Of a DNA stretch of 64,000 nucleotides, positions 7,414-16,393 are shown piece by piece. The notes under the pieces were generated by a model. It worked only from the letters and a program-made list of their open reading frames with translations, was not told the DNA's origin and ran no database searches. This stretch comes from Actinomyces israelii DSM 43320 (GTDB taxonomy: Bacteria; Actinomycetota; Actinomycetes; Actinomycetales; Actinomycetaceae): positions 186,001 through 250,000 of the forward strand of contig NZ_JONS01000001.1 of NCBI RefSeq assembly GCF_000711965.1, given 5' to 3'. Numbering within the stretch: position 1 is the first letter of the stretch; the number at the start of each line of letters is the position of its first letter. The position numbers and the translations under genes are program-made.

Positions 7414-9144
7414 CTAGCAATCCAGCAGCGGTGTCCAGGCGGAAATGGAGTCGAAAGCACCTGCCGAGCTAGCGCCCTCGCGGTTGAGGAAGAACCACAC
7501 CACGGCGAGCACCACGAGCGCGACGACGGCGACGAGCAGGGCGATGAGCAGGATCTTGCCCATCTTCGACGTCTTCGGCGGCTCGGCGACCGGGCGCATC
7601 GGGGACGTCGCCGGGCCGGGCGCGCTCCAGCTCGCCTCGGAGTCGGCAGGCGCCGCCGCGGCGGGCCCGGAGAGCTGAGGCTCGGGGGCCGCAGGCTCGG
7701 GCATGGACTCGTACGGGGTGAAGGCGGGCCCAGGCGCGGGCGCGGGTGCGGGCTCCTCGACGGCGGCCTCGGGCGCGCCGGGGACATCCGGTTGAGCGCC
7801 CTCGGGCCGCAGAATGCGCCACTGGGGATTGTCGATGCCGTCGAACTCGTCGTCAATGGGGCGCACCTCGCTGAGCTCGCCGGTGCTGGTGTCGACCGTG
7901 CGCACACCCTGGGCGGCGTTGGGGATCCTCACGGTGGGGCGACGGGGCGGCCCGCCGGCGGCCGGCTGCGTGGCCCACTCGGGCAGGCCTCCGGCATCGG
8001 CGCTCCCGGGCACGCCGTACCCGTCTGTGCCCGAGGGGGCCGGAGCCGGCCCACCCGACCCGTACCCGTCGGCGCCCGAAGGGGCCGGAGCTGGCCCACC
8101 CGACCCGTACCCGTCGGCGCCCGAAGGGGCCGGAGCGGAGTCGCCCGTCCTGCTGTCCGCTGAGGCGTCGCGGTTGAAAAGAGAGCGTCGTTCGGGCAGA
8201 CCGGCCGGCTCATCCGTCCGTGAAGCCGAAGGGAGGGGTGAGAGCGCCGAGGTCTCCACAGCATTCATCACACCGGTCGGCTGGGCGGAGATGTCCTCGA
8301 TGTCGTCATCGGACAGTGAGGCGTTGGCGACCTGCGGCGCCGGCTCGGTGAAGGTCCTCTCCGTCCCGGGCCCGGTGCCGGAGGTGAAGGGCGCAGCCTC
8401 GCCGCCCGGGCCGCCGGGGGCCGTCCCCTGCCCGAATGCGGCCTCGCCAACAGGGCTGGGGGCCGACGGCGCTGACGTCCGCATCGCAGGCTCGGGCGCG
8501 TAGGGGCGCGCCCGCCAGGTATCCGCTCCGCCCTCCTCGGAGTGCGGAGCCGACGACGTCGCCGGGCTCACGGGCGAGGCCCCGGGCTCGCCGCCGACCA
8601 TCCGGGCGCCGGGCAAGGCCGTCGCGCCGTCCGGGCCCCCCGCCCCGGAGGCCCCGGACGTCAGAGGCCGGCCGGGGGACTGCAGGACGCGGGCCGCCTC
8701 CGCCTCGTCGTACGACGCCGGGGCGACCGGACCGCTCGGGGCGAGCCGTCCCGAAGCGTCGAGCAGGCCCTCGCCGCGGAAGGCGGACCCGGGCACCGCG
8801 GGCTCGCCGGCTCCGGTGCCGGACGGACCGGAGGGGGCCGCGTGGCTCCCCGCGGCCTCCAGGCTGGGGGACCCGATCATGGGCTGCTCGGCCAGCGGGT
8901 CCTGCAGCGCCCTGGCCTGCTCGGGGGTGATCTCCCCCGAGGCGACAGCCGCGCGCAGAGCCGCAGCCTCCTGACGCAGGCGCTTGAGCTCGCGTCGGGT
9001 CAGAAGCGGCTGCTGCCCGGTCAGGATGGCCTCGCGCTCGGCAGCGCGCTCGGCCTGCCGCATCGCCCGGCGGCTGCGACGAGTGCCGGTGCGATCATCT
9101 GCGGCGTCAGGCTGGCTCTGGTTGACGTCGGTGGGATCACTCAC
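7414..9144 (-). CDS. Large disordered protein with one C-terminal membrane anchor
   Basis: 576 residues. The N-terminal 75 residues are highly charged and helical ([18 protein letters not shown], then [20 protein letters not shown]), followed by about 450 residues rich in Pro, Ala, Gly and Ser with no recognisable domain. A 15-residue repeat (units close to [15 protein letters not shown]) occurs at 8020-8139. Residues 531-553 form one hydrophobic segment after KTSKMGK, leaving about 23 residues outside, ending LLDC. The long region is therefore predicted cytoplasmic if the positive-inside rule holds. It starts at a GTG overlapping the nadD stop by 8 bases. Position between nadD and rsfS is conserved in relatives; function unknown. 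Confidence 0.8.
   Translation of the reverse strand: MSDPTDVNQSQPDAADDRTGTRRSRRAMRQAERAAEREAILTGQQPLLTRRELKRLRQEAAALRAAVASGEITPEQARALQDPLAEQPMIGSPSLEAAGSHAAPSGPSGTGAGEPAVPGSAFRGEGLLDASGRLAPSGPVAPASYDEAEAARVLQSPGRPLTSGASGAGGPDGATALPGARMVGGEPGASPVSPATSSAPHSEEGGADTWRARPYAPEPAMRTSAPSAPSPVGEAAFGQGTAPGGPGGEAAPFTSGTGPGTERTFTEPAPQVANASLSDDDIEDISAQPTGVMNAVETSALSPLPSASRTDEPAGLPERRSLFNRDASADSRTGDSAPAPSGADGYGSGGPAPAPSGADGYGSGGPAPAPSGTDGYGVPGSADAGGLPEWATQPAAGGPPRRPTVRIPNAAQGVRTVDTSTGELSEVRPIDDEFDGIDNPQWRILRPEGAQPDVPGAPEAAVEEPAPAPAPGPAFTPYESMPEPAAPEPQLSGPAAAAPADSEASWSAPGPATSPMRPVAEPPKTSKMGKILLIALLVAVVALVVLAVVWFFLNREGASSAGAFDSISAWTPLLDC
8020..8139 (-). repeat. 45-bp tandem repeat inside the membrane-anchored protein gene
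   Basis: Two nearly identical 45-base units begin at 8050 and 8095, with a partial third before them. They encode 15-residue units of Pro-Ala-Pro-Ser-Gly-(Ala/Thr)-Asp-Gly-Tyr-Gly type. In-frame units such as these can change copy number between strains. Confidence 0.8.
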
Positions 9145-9817
9145 CGTCGTTCTCCTTCCTCAGGGACTGCTCCCGTGCGACGCGAGCGGTCATCGACGTC
9201 GTCGATGCCGAACGCTCAACCGTGCGGTAAAGACCGTACTTGCGGATGTACTGGACGACGCCGTCGGGTACGAGATACCAGACGGGAATACCTTGGGCCA
9301 CCCGACTGCGGCAGTCCGTGGACGAGATCGTCATCGCGGGCACTTCCACCAACGACACAGTATCCCCAGGCAGGCCCGTATCCGTTAAGACATGCCCGGG
9401 ACGCGTGACACCAACCAGGTGGGCCAGGTCGAAGATCTTCTGGTTGTCCTTCCACGTCAGGATCTGCGCCAGGGCGTCGGCTCCGGTGATGAAGTAGAAC
9501 TCGGCACCGGGATACTCGGCAATAACGTCGTGGAGCGTGTCGATCGTGTAGGTCGTGCCGCCCCGGTCAATATCCACCCGGGAGACAGTGAAATGCGGAT
9601 TCGAGGCGGTAGCGATGACCGTCATGAGGTAGCGGTGCTCCGCCGGGGTGACGTGCCGGTCCTTCTTGAAGGGCTGATTCCAGGTCGGCACGAAGACGAC
9701 CTCGTGGAGCCCGAAGGCGTGCTGGACCTCGGAGGCCGCAACGAGATGCCCGTGGTGAATCGGGTCGAAGGTGCCGCCCATAATGCCGATGCGCAGCTGG
9801 CGCGAGACGTCGCTCAT
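9137..9817 (-). CDS. nadD: Nicotinate-nucleotide adenylyltransferase
   Basis: 226 residues. Transfers AMP from ATP to nicotinate mononucleotide in NAD synthesis. The nucleotidyltransferase motif [15 protein letters not shown] (about residues 10-24) carries the HxGH signature. [10 protein letters not shown] and the C-terminal [13 protein letters not shown] (ISST/SxxR motif) complete the active site. The open frame continues 42 residues upstream, but the ATG at 9817 ([11 protein letters not shown]) is the natural start; the upstream part is low-complexity. The ribosome site is only a weak GGGGG stretch. It heads the minus-strand run into the membrane protein, rsfS and the phosphatase. Confidence 0.95.
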   Translation of the reverse strand: MSDVSRQLRIGIMGGTFDPIHHGHLVAASEVQHAFGLHEVVFVPTWNQPFKKDRHVTPAEHRYLMTVIATASNPHFTVSRVDIDRGGTTYTIDTLHDVIAEYPGAEFYFITGADALAQILTWKDNQKIFDLAHLVGVTRPGHVLTDTGLPGDTVSLVEVPAMTISSTDCRSRVAQGIPVWYLVPDGVVQYIRKYGLYRTVERSASTTSMTARVAREQSLRKENDGE

Positions 9818-10143
9818 CGGCACCACCCCCTGTTGCTCTTCGGCACTGCTGCCCCTCCGGTCACTGCGAGCCGCGTGCGCGGACGCGCCCATACTGCCAC
9901 GGACAAGGCGCGGCGCGACGCGTGCCACGCCAGCCATGCGCACAAGCGTGATCGGTGTCGCCCGGCTCCCCCTCGTTCCGGCAGGTCCCGTCCCCGGGCC
10001 GCCGTCCGCCGGTCAGTCCCGTCGGCGCGACCGGTACGCGGGCGTGCCCTATGCTGCCTACCGCCACAATACCGCGCACTACCGCGACCGCCTCGTCGAC
10101 GTCCCTCCTGCGCGGTCTCAGGGAGCCGCGCGAAGGAGACCCG

Positions 10144-10920
10144 ATGAGCCGCCACGAGCGTCTGTCCGCCATCCTGGCCATCGTCGTCGAGGAGGGCGGA
10201 GTCCGCATCGACGACATTGTCGAACGGCTCGGCGTCTCGGCCGCCACGGCGCGCCGCGACCTCGACCTGCTCGCCGAGCAGCAGCTCGTCACCCGCACCC
10301 GGGGCGGCGCCTCCGCCAACCCGACATCCGCCCAGCTCCCGCTGCGCTACCGCACCACCCGCATGGGCGCCCAGAAGATCCGCATCGCGCGGGCTGCCGC
10401 CCGGATGGTGCGCCCCGGCGACGTCATCGGCCTGGGCGGCGGCACGACGACGACCGAGGTCGCCCGGGAGATCGTGCTCCTGCCCGGCCTCACCGACCCG
10501 GACAGCCCCGTGACGGTCGTGACCAACGCCGTCAATATCGCCGGCGAGCTGATCGTGCGCCAGGCGGTGCGCGTCATCGTCATCGGCGGCGCGGCCAGGG
10601 CCCGCTCCTTCGAGCTGACCGGACCCCTGGCCAGTCTCATCCTGCCCCAGATCGCGGTGAGGACCCTCTTCCTGGGCGTCGAGGGACTCGACCGCGACGG
10701 CGCCTACGCCTCGCACGAGGACGAGGCCGCCGTCAGTGCGGCCCTTGTCAGGACGGCGCGGCGCACCGTCGTCGTCGCCGACCACACGAAGCTCGCCGGA
10801 CCGGCCTTCGCCCTGATCTGCAGGACGCCCGACATCGACCTGCTCATCACCGACACCGACGCCGCGCCGGAGGACGTCGCCGCCGTGCGCGAGTCGGGCA
10901 TCGACGTCCGGCTCGCCTGA
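10144..10920 (+). CDS. DeoR-family transcriptional regulator
   Basis: 258 residues. The N-terminal helix-turn-helix is MSRHERLSAILAIVVEEGG...VERLGVSAATARRDLDLL, matching the DeoR signature. The sensor domain (about 75-235) has GDVIGLGGGTTTTEVAR, the phosphosugar-binding loop, plus VVTNAVNIA and VVVADHTKLAG. DeoR proteins sense phosphorylated sugars and usually repress sugar catabolism genes. AAGGAG precedes the ATG at 10144; the frame extends upstream to 9955 without support. The gene stands alone, 124 bases upstream of the glycan operon. It could regulate that operon or a distant sugar locus. Confidence 0.9.
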   Translation: MSRHERLSAILAIVVEEGGVRIDDIVERLGVSAATARRDLDLLAEQQLVTRTRGGASANPTSAQLPLRYRTTRMGAQKIRIARAAARMVRPGDVIGLGGGTTTTEVAREIVLLPGLTDPDSPVTVVTNAVNIAGELIVRQAVRVIVIGGAARARSFELTGPLASLILPQIAVRTLFLGVEGLDRDGAYASHEDEAAVSAALVRTARRTVVVADHTKLAGPAFALICRTPDIDLLITDTDAAPEDVAAVRESGIDVRLA

Positions 10921-10959
10921 GCCGAGCCGCGCCGCGGCCGCAGGCGTTCCTGAGAACTC

Positions 10960-10992
10960 TCTCATGATCGTCTCATCACCATCTCCTGGCGC
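10960..10992. promoter_or_regulatory. Three direct repeats with 11-base period upstream of the glycan operon
   Basis: TCTCATGATCG (10960), TCTCATCACCA (10971) and TCTCCTGGCGC (10982) are direct repeats spaced exactly 11 bases apart. That geometry is typical of OmpR-family response regulator dimers binding head-to-tail. They lie 53 bases before the first glycosyltransferase start, and the operon itself ends with an OmpR-type regulator, so autoregulation is a reasonable inference. Confidence 0.5.
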
Positions 10993-11044
10993 CCGCCGAT
11001 CCTGATCCCACAGGCCACGAATGGGGCCGGGAGAGGAGAGGCGC

Positions 11045-12247
11045 ATGAGGCAGGACACCACCCGCATCGTGCTCTACAGCCACGACGCGCTGGGCCTCGG
11101 CCACCTGCGGCGCAACCTCGCGCTCGCCCACCGGCTCGCCCACGACCTGCCCCACCTGACCGGTGCGAGCGTCACCGGCCTGCTGGTCGCGGGCCTGGCG
11201 CCCCCCGCCGCCTTCCGCCTGCCCCCGGGCTTCGACTGGCTCATCCTGCCGGGCTTCACCAAGGATCCCGACGGCTACCGCCCCAGGCGCCTGCGCGACA
11301 CCCCCCAGTCGCTGGCCGATCTGCGCTCCGCGCTCGTGGCCACCGCCCTGGCGGACTTCGTCCCCGACCTGGTCATCATCGACCGCCACCTGTACGGGGT
11401 GCGCCGCGAGCTGCGCGCCCCGCTGCGCCGCCTGCGCGAGGACCGCCCCGCGACCCGCATCGTCCTGGGTCTGCGCGAGGTCCTCGACGCCCCCGACGCG
11501 GCCGCCGCGGAGTGGCGGGCCCTGGAGGAGCCAGGCGCCCTGCGCGCACTCATCGACGAGGTGTGGGTCTACGGCGACCGGCGCGTCCACGACGCCGTCG
11601 CCACCGGGGAGGTCCCGCCCGCCCTGCACGACCGCGCCGTCTTCACCGGCTACCTCGCCAAAGGACGCGCCCTGCTGGACCCCGAGCACCGCGCGGACGG
11701 CCCGCCGTTCATCCTGACCACCGCCGGCGGCGGCTCCGACGGCCCCCGGCTGCTGCGGGCCGCCGCCGCCCTGGCCCCCCCGCCCGGCCACCGGCACGTG
11801 CTCGTCACCGGCCCCCAGCTCGCCGAGACCGACCTGGAGGCCGTGCGCGCCGCGGCCAGGCCGGGCACCGAGATCCACCGGTGCCTGCCGGGACTGAGCC
11901 GCCGCATCGACCGGGCCGCCGCCGTGGTGGCCATGGGCGGCTACAACACGGCCTGCGAGGTCCTGGCCTCCTCCACTCCGGCCCTCATCGTGCCCCGCGA
12001 GGAGCCGAGGCGCGAGCAGCTCATCCGGGCCCGCGCCCTGATGCGCGCCGGGGCCGTGGACGTCATGCGCTCGGCCGACCTCAACACCGGCGCCCTGACC
12101 CGCTGGGCCGCCCAGGCGGTCGGCCGCCGGGTCCCGCGCACCCGCCTGCGGCGCGACGGCCTGCGAGCTGCGGCCGCCCGGGCCGCCGCGCTCCTCCGCC
12201 CCGACCGCACCACCGCCCGCCGAGCCCCCGAGGAGCAGCCCTCATGA
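11045..12247 (+). CDS. Predicted glycosyltransferase (COG4671-like, MurG fold)
   Basis: 400 residues, first gene of the glycan operon. It opens RIVLYSHDALGLGHLRRNLALA, the signature of the COG4671 predicted glycosyltransferases, which share the GT-B fold of MurG. The C-terminal nucleotide-sugar domain has FILTTAGGGSDG, a RCLPGLSRRIDRA segment and the donor-binding run AMGGYNTACEVLA, comparable to GGYNT in known members. No membrane segment or signal is present, so it acts on the cytoplasmic side. The start at 11045 has GAGAGGAGAG upstream; an earlier in-frame ATG at 11021 lacks this. Its stop overlaps the next start (ATGA). Sugar donor and acceptor are unknown. Confidence 0.85.
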   Translation: MRQDTTRIVLYSHDALGLGHLRRNLALAHRLAHDLPHLTGASVTGLLVAGLAPPAAFRLPPGFDWLILPGFTKDPDGYRPRRLRDTPQSLADLRSALVATALADFVPDLVIIDRHLYGVRRELRAPLRRLREDRPATRIVLGLREVLDAPDAAAAEWRALEEPGALRALIDEVWVYGDRRVHDAVATGEVPPALHDRAVFTGYLAKGRALLDPEHRADGPPFILTTAGGGSDGPRLLRAAAALAPPPGHRHVLVTGPQLAETDLEAVRAAARPGTEIHRCLPGLSRRIDRAAAVVAMGGYNTACEVLASSTPALIVPREEPRREQLIRARALMRAGAVDVMRSADLNTGALTRWAAQAVGRRVPRTRLRRDGLRAAAARAAALLRPDRTTARRAPEEQPS

Positions 12248-13461
12248 ACCGCACCGGATACGTCCTCAAGGTCTACCCGCGTTTCTCGGAGACCTTCATC
12301 GTCACCGAGATCCTGGCCCGCGAGACGCTGGGCGACGACCTGAGCATCTACGCCCTGCGCCCCACTGGCGACTCGCGCTTCCACCCCGAGATCGCCCGGG
12401 TCCGCGCACCGGTGACCTGGGTGCCCCGCCCCCTGAGGGCGTCCGGACTGTGGGAGCTGCTGACCGCCTCGCTTCCCGACGCCGCTGCCCGCGCGCGCCT
12501 GGCGCGGATCATGCCCGAGCTGGCGGGCCTGCCGGGGGACGAGGTCGCCCAGGGCGTCGCCCTGGCGGCGGCAGCCCGCGCCGACGCCGTCACCCACCTG
12601 CACGCGCACTTCGCCTCCCTGGCGGGGCGCACCGCCTGGATCGCCTCGCGCCTGACCGGCATCCCCTACACGGTCACCACCCACGCCAAGGACATCTACC
12701 ACCGAGACGTCGACCCGGTGTGGCTGCGGCGCGTGTGCTCCGACGCCGACCGCGTCATCGCCATCAGCCGGTTCAACGAGCGCCACCTGCGCGCGACGCT
12801 GGAAGGAAGCGGGGCGCGCATCAGCCTGCGCTACAACGCCCTGGAGCTCGACCGCTTCCCCTACCGGCCTCCCGCTCCCGTCGGGCCGGGGACCGCCCTG
12901 CGGGTGGCCGCGGTGGGCCGGCTCGTGCCCAAGAAGGGATTCGACGTGCTCCTTCAGGCGCTCGCGGCCCTGGCCGGCGCCGGCGTCCCGGTCACGGCGG
13001 TGATCGCCGGGGAGGGGGAGCTGCGCGACGCCCTGACGGCGCGCGCCCGCGCGCTGGGGCTGACGGAGCGCGTGCGGCTTCCCGGGGCCCTGACCCAGAG
13101 CGAGGTGCGCGCCCTGCTGCGCGGCTCCCACGTCCTGGCCGTCCCCTGCGTGCCCGCCGAGGACGGCAACATCGACGGCCTGCCCACGGTCGTCCTGGAG
13201 GCCATGGCCTGCGGGACGCCCGTGGTCGCCACCGACGTCACCGGCATGCCGGAGGTGGTGCGCGACGGCGAGACCGGGATCCTGCTGCCGGCGGGCGAGC
13301 CCGAGGCGCTCGCCCGCGCCCTGCGGGACCTCGCCTCCGGCCTGGTCGACGCCGCAGGCCTGGCGGCCAGGGCCCGCGCCCTCATCGAGGAGGAGTTCGA
13401 CTCCCGCGAGCAGGCGGCGGTGCTGTCCGCCTGGCAGTCCGAGCGCGGGGAGGCCCGCTGA
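12244..13461 (+). CDS. GT4-family glycosyltransferase (colanic-acid WcaL-like)
   Basis: 405 residues of GT-B fold, family GT4. The N-terminus MNRTGYVLKVYPRFSETFIV matches the YPxxSETFI motif of WcaL/ExoL-type glycosyltransferases. HLHAHFASLAGRTAW and THAKDIYH are acceptor-domain motifs. The C-terminal domain contains GRLVPKKGFDVLL, CVPAEDGNIDGLPTVVLEAMACGTPVVATDVTG with the retaining EX7E motif, and NGxTG-like DGETGILLPAG. The frame is open far upstream, but the ATG at 12244 overlaps the preceding stop in the ATGA fashion used throughout this operon. Builds part of the putative exported glycan; linkage unknown. Confidence 0.88.
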   Translation: MNRTGYVLKVYPRFSETFIVTEILARETLGDDLSIYALRPTGDSRFHPEIARVRAPVTWVPRPLRASGLWELLTASLPDAAARARLARIMPELAGLPGDEVAQGVALAAAARADAVTHLHAHFASLAGRTAWIASRLTGIPYTVTTHAKDIYHRDVDPVWLRRVCSDADRVIAISRFNERHLRATLEGSGARISLRYNALELDRFPYRPPAPVGPGTALRVAAVGRLVPKKGFDVLLQALAALAGAGVPVTAVIAGEGELRDALTARARALGLTERVRLPGALTQSEVRALLRGSHVLAVPCVPAEDGNIDGLPTVVLEAMACGTPVVATDVTGMPEVVRDGETGILLPAGEPEALARALRDLASGLVDAAGLAARARALIEEEFDSREQAAVLSAWQSERGEAR

Positions 13462-14594
13462 TGCGCGTGTCCTACATCTGCGCCGATCCCGGCGTGCCCG
13501 TCTTCGGCTCCAAGGGCGCCAGCGTGCACGTCCAGGAGGTGGTGCGCGCCCTGCGCCGCGCCGGCCACGAGGTGGTCGTCCACGCGGCCCGCCGCGGGAG
13601 CCTCGTCCCCGCCGACCTGGCGGACCTGGAGGTGGTCGAGGCGCCGGTGCGCGCGAGCGACCCCGCCCGCCGGGAGCGGGAGCAGGCCGGGATCTCCCGG
13701 CGCATCGCCCACGACGTCCTGGCCGGCGGGACCGACCTCGTCTACGAGCGCTACTCCCTGTTCTCCACGACGCTGGCCGCCGTCACGCGCTCCAGCCCGG
13801 CCCGCGGCGTGCTGGAGGTCAACGCCCCCCTCATCGACGAGCAGCGCGAGCACCGGGTGCTGGTCAACGAGCGGGCCGCGCTGCGCGCCCTGCGCGCCCA
13901 GGCCGGCTGCGCGCGCCTGACCGCGTGCGTCTCCGACCCGGTGCGCCGGTGGGTGGAGCGCCTGGCCCCCGGCGCCCGCGCCCTGACCGTCCCCAACGGA
14001 GTGTCCCTGGAGCGCATCGGCCCCTTCCCCGAGGACCCCCGCGGCGTCGTCGTCGCCTTCGTCGGGACTCTCAAGCCCTGGCACGGCGTGGACGGCCTGC
14101 TGCGGGCCGCGGCGACGGCCCGCGCGCCGTGGAGGGTGCGCGTCATCGGAGACGGCCCGCAGATGCCCGCGCTGCGCGCCCTGGCCGACGAGCTCGGGCT
14201 CGACGTCGACTTCCGCGGGGCCGTGCCCCCCGAGGATGTGCCCGCGCACCTGGCCGGAGCCGCCCTCGGCGTGGCCCCCTACCCGGACCTGGGCGGGGCG
14301 GACGAGCAGTACTTCTCCCCCCTGAAGGTCCTGGAGTACCTCGCAGCGGGCCTGCCGGTGGTCGCCTCCGCCGTCGGGCAGCTGCCACGGATGCTTCAGG
14401 GCGTCGGCGTGCTGGTGCCGCCCGGAGACCCGGCTCGGCTGGCCGGGGCGATCGACGCCCTGGCGGCCGACGCGGACGAGCGCGCCCGCCTGGGCGCCCT
14501 GGGCCGCCGACGCGCCGAGGAGCGCCACGGCTGGGAGCGGGTCGTCGCCACGGTGCTGGACCGGGTGCGCCAGGACGAGGGGGTCGAGCCATGA
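13461..14594 (+). CDS. GT4-family glycosyltransferase
   Basis: 377 residues. It starts MRVSYICADPGVPVFGSKGA with SVHVQEVVRALRRAGHEV, the GASVHV motif of a GT4 subgroup. TVPNGVSLERI precedes the donor domain, which has VVAFVGTLKPWHGVDGLL, GDGPQMPALRAL, GVAPYPDLGGADEQYFSPLKVLEYLAAGLPVVAS with the EX7E-like pattern, and GVGVLVPPGD. No membrane anchor. The ATG at 13461 shares one base with the TGA of the gene before. The third consecutive transferase suggests a glycan of at least three sugars or three different acceptor steps. Confidence 0.88.
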   Translation: MRVSYICADPGVPVFGSKGASVHVQEVVRALRRAGHEVVVHAARRGSLVPADLADLEVVEAPVRASDPARREREQAGISRRIAHDVLAGGTDLVYERYSLFSTTLAAVTRSSPARGVLEVNAPLIDEQREHRVLVNERAALRALRAQAGCARLTACVSDPVRRWVERLAPGARALTVPNGVSLERIGPFPEDPRGVVVAFVGTLKPWHGVDGLLRAAATARAPWRVRVIGDGPQMPALRALADELGLDVDFRGAVPPEDVPAHLAGAALGVAPYPDLGGADEQYFSPLKVLEYLAAGLPVVASAVGQLPRMLQGVGVLVPPGDPARLAGAIDALAADADERARLGALGRRRAEERHGWERVVATVLDRVRQDEGVEP

Positions 14595-16393
14595 CCGCGC
14601 ACGTCCGCCGCTCGGCGCTGGCACGCACCCTGCGGCTGGTCGGTCCCGACCTGCGCCCCCACGCGCTGCTGGTGGCGGGCGGGACCCTCGCCCTGCTGGC
14701 CGAGGTCGTCTTCCGGGTGCTCGAGCCCTGGCCGCTGAAGATCGTCCTCGACTCCGTCCTGTCCTCGCTGGGGACCCGCACCGGCTACGCGCCCGCGAGC
14801 GTCCTGGGCCTGGTGGCCTGCGGGATCGTGCTCATCGGGATCGTGGCCATGCGCGCGCTGTGCAACTACCTGGCGACCGTGTCCTTCGCGCTGGCCGGGT
14901 CCCGCACGGCGGTCGCGCTGCGGGCGCGGGTCTTCCGGCACGTGGCGGGCCTGTCCCAGCAGTTCCACGCCCGCAACCGCAGCGCCGACACCGTCCAGCG
15001 CCTGGTCTCCGACATCGCCCGGATGCAGGACGTCGCCGTCACCGCGGGCCTGCCGCTGGCCGCCAACGTCCTGACGCTGCTGGTCATGCTCGGCGTCATG
15101 GTCGTCCTGGACCCGCTCCTGGCGGTCGTCGTCGTGGCGGCCGTGGTCGCCTTCCTCCTCACCTCCTCGGGGAGCTCACGGCGGATCACGTCGGCGTCGC
15201 GCCGCACCCGCAAGAGCGAGGGGCAGCTCGCCAACACCGCCCAGGAGGCGCTGGCCACCATCAAGGTCGTGCAGGCCTACGGCCTGGAGGAGCTGATCCT
15301 GGAGCGATTCGTGGGCGCCAACCGCACCTCGCTGCGCACCGGGGTGCGCGCCCTGCGGCTGGCGGCGCGCCTGGAGCGCTCCACCGACGTGCTGGTCGGC
15401 CTGGCCACGGCCCTGGTCATGGTCGGCGGCGGGCTGCGGGTGCTCCAGGGGGCGATGACCCCCGGGGACCTCGTCCTGTTCACCACCTACCTGCGCACGA
15501 CCATGAAGCCCCTGCGGGACATGGCCAAGTACACCGGGCGCATCTCCCGGGCCACCGCCTCGGGCGAGCGCGTCGCCGACCTCATGGCGGTGCGCCCCGA
15601 CATCGTCTCGCCCGCGGCCCCCGTGCCGCTGGGGCGCGCCCGGGGCGGGCTCGACTTCCGAGACGTCGTCGCCCAGTACGACGGCACCGAGGTGCTGCAC
15701 GGGGTGAGCCTCAGGATCGCCCCGGGCGAGCACGTCGCCCTCGTGGGCCCCTCGGGATCGGGCAAGTCGACGCTGGTCTCCCTGGTGGTGCGCGCCCTCG
15801 ACCCGGTGGCGGGCGCGGTCCGTCTCGACGGTCGCCCCCTGCCCGAGCTCGACCTGGGCGAGCTGCGCGCCAATGTCGCCGTGCTCCACCAGGACGCGGT
15901 CCTGCTGACCGGTACGGTGCGCGACAACATCCGCATGGGGCGCCCCGGCGCGAGCGACGCCGAGACCGAGGCCGCCGCGCGCCGGGCGGGCGCGCACGAC
16001 TTCATCCTCGCCCTGCCCCGGGGCTACGACACGGCCGTCGGGGAGCGGGGCGACACCCTGTCCGGGGGGCAGCGCCAGCGCATCGCCATCGCCCGGGCGC
16101 TGCTGCGCGACACCCCGATCGTCGTCCTCGACGAGGCCACCACGGGGCTGGATCCCGCCGCCTGCGCCCTCGTGCTCGACGCCGTCGACCGCCTCGCCCG
16201 CGGGAGGACCACGCTGGTCGTCACCCACGACGCCGACGTCGCCCTGCGGGCGGACCGGGTCGTGTGGATCGAGGACGGCCGGATCGGGCTTGACGGCTCC
16301 CCCGGGCGCCTGCTCGAGCGCTCCGACGCCTTCCGCGCCTGGGCGAGCGCGGGCACGGCCCGGCGCGGGCCCGCCTACCAGGAGGTCAGATGA
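14591..16393 (+). CDS. ABC exporter (fused permease and ATPase)
   Basis: 600 residues with the type IV exporter layout. A transmembrane domain (about 1-310, six predicted helices beginning ALLVAGGTLALLAEVVF) is followed by an ATPase with Walker A GPSGSGKS (about 387-394), a Q-loop LHQDAVL, signature LSGGQRQRIAIARA, Walker B IVVLDEAT and H-loop VTHDADV. It resembles MsbA/PglK-like half transporters that flip lipid-linked or free glycans, and would act as a homodimer. It overlaps neighbours on both sides by ATGA. Position after three glycosyltransferases makes glycan or glycolipid export the best guess; drug export is the alternative. Confidence 0.88.
   Translation: MTAHVRRSALARTLRLVGPDLRPHALLVAGGTLALLAEVVFRVLEPWPLKIVLDSVLSSLGTRTGYAPASVLGLVACGIVLIGIVAMRALCNYLATVSFALAGSRTAVALRARVFRHVAGLSQQFHARNRSADTVQRLVSDIARMQDVAVTAGLPLAANVLTLLVMLGVMVVLDPLLAVVVVAAVVAFLLTSSGSSRRITSASRRTRKSEGQLANTAQEALATIKVVQAYGLEELILERFVGANRTSLRTGVRALRLAARLERSTDVLVGLATALVMVGGGLRVLQGAMTPGDLVLFTTYLRTTMKPLRDMAKYTGRISRATASGERVADLMAVRPDIVSPAAPVPLGRARGGLDFRDVVAQYDGTEVLHGVSLRIAPGEHVALVGPSGSGKSTLVSLVVRALDPVAGAVRLDGRPLPELDLGELRANVAVLHQDAVLLTGTVRDNIRMGRPGASDAETEAAARRAGAHDFILALPRGYDTAVGERGDTLSGGQRQRIAIARALLRDTPIVVLDEATTGLDPAACALVLDAVDRLARGRTTLVVTHDADVALRADRVVWIEDGRIGLDGSPGRLLERSDAFRAWASAGTARRGPAYQEVR

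Noticed and set aside
11512-12243. Upstream extensions of glycosyltransferase, exporter, kinase and dehydrogenase frames in the glycan operon
   Set aside because: Each extension overlaps the previous gene in a different frame; the ATGA/TGATG junctions give proper N-terminal motifs.
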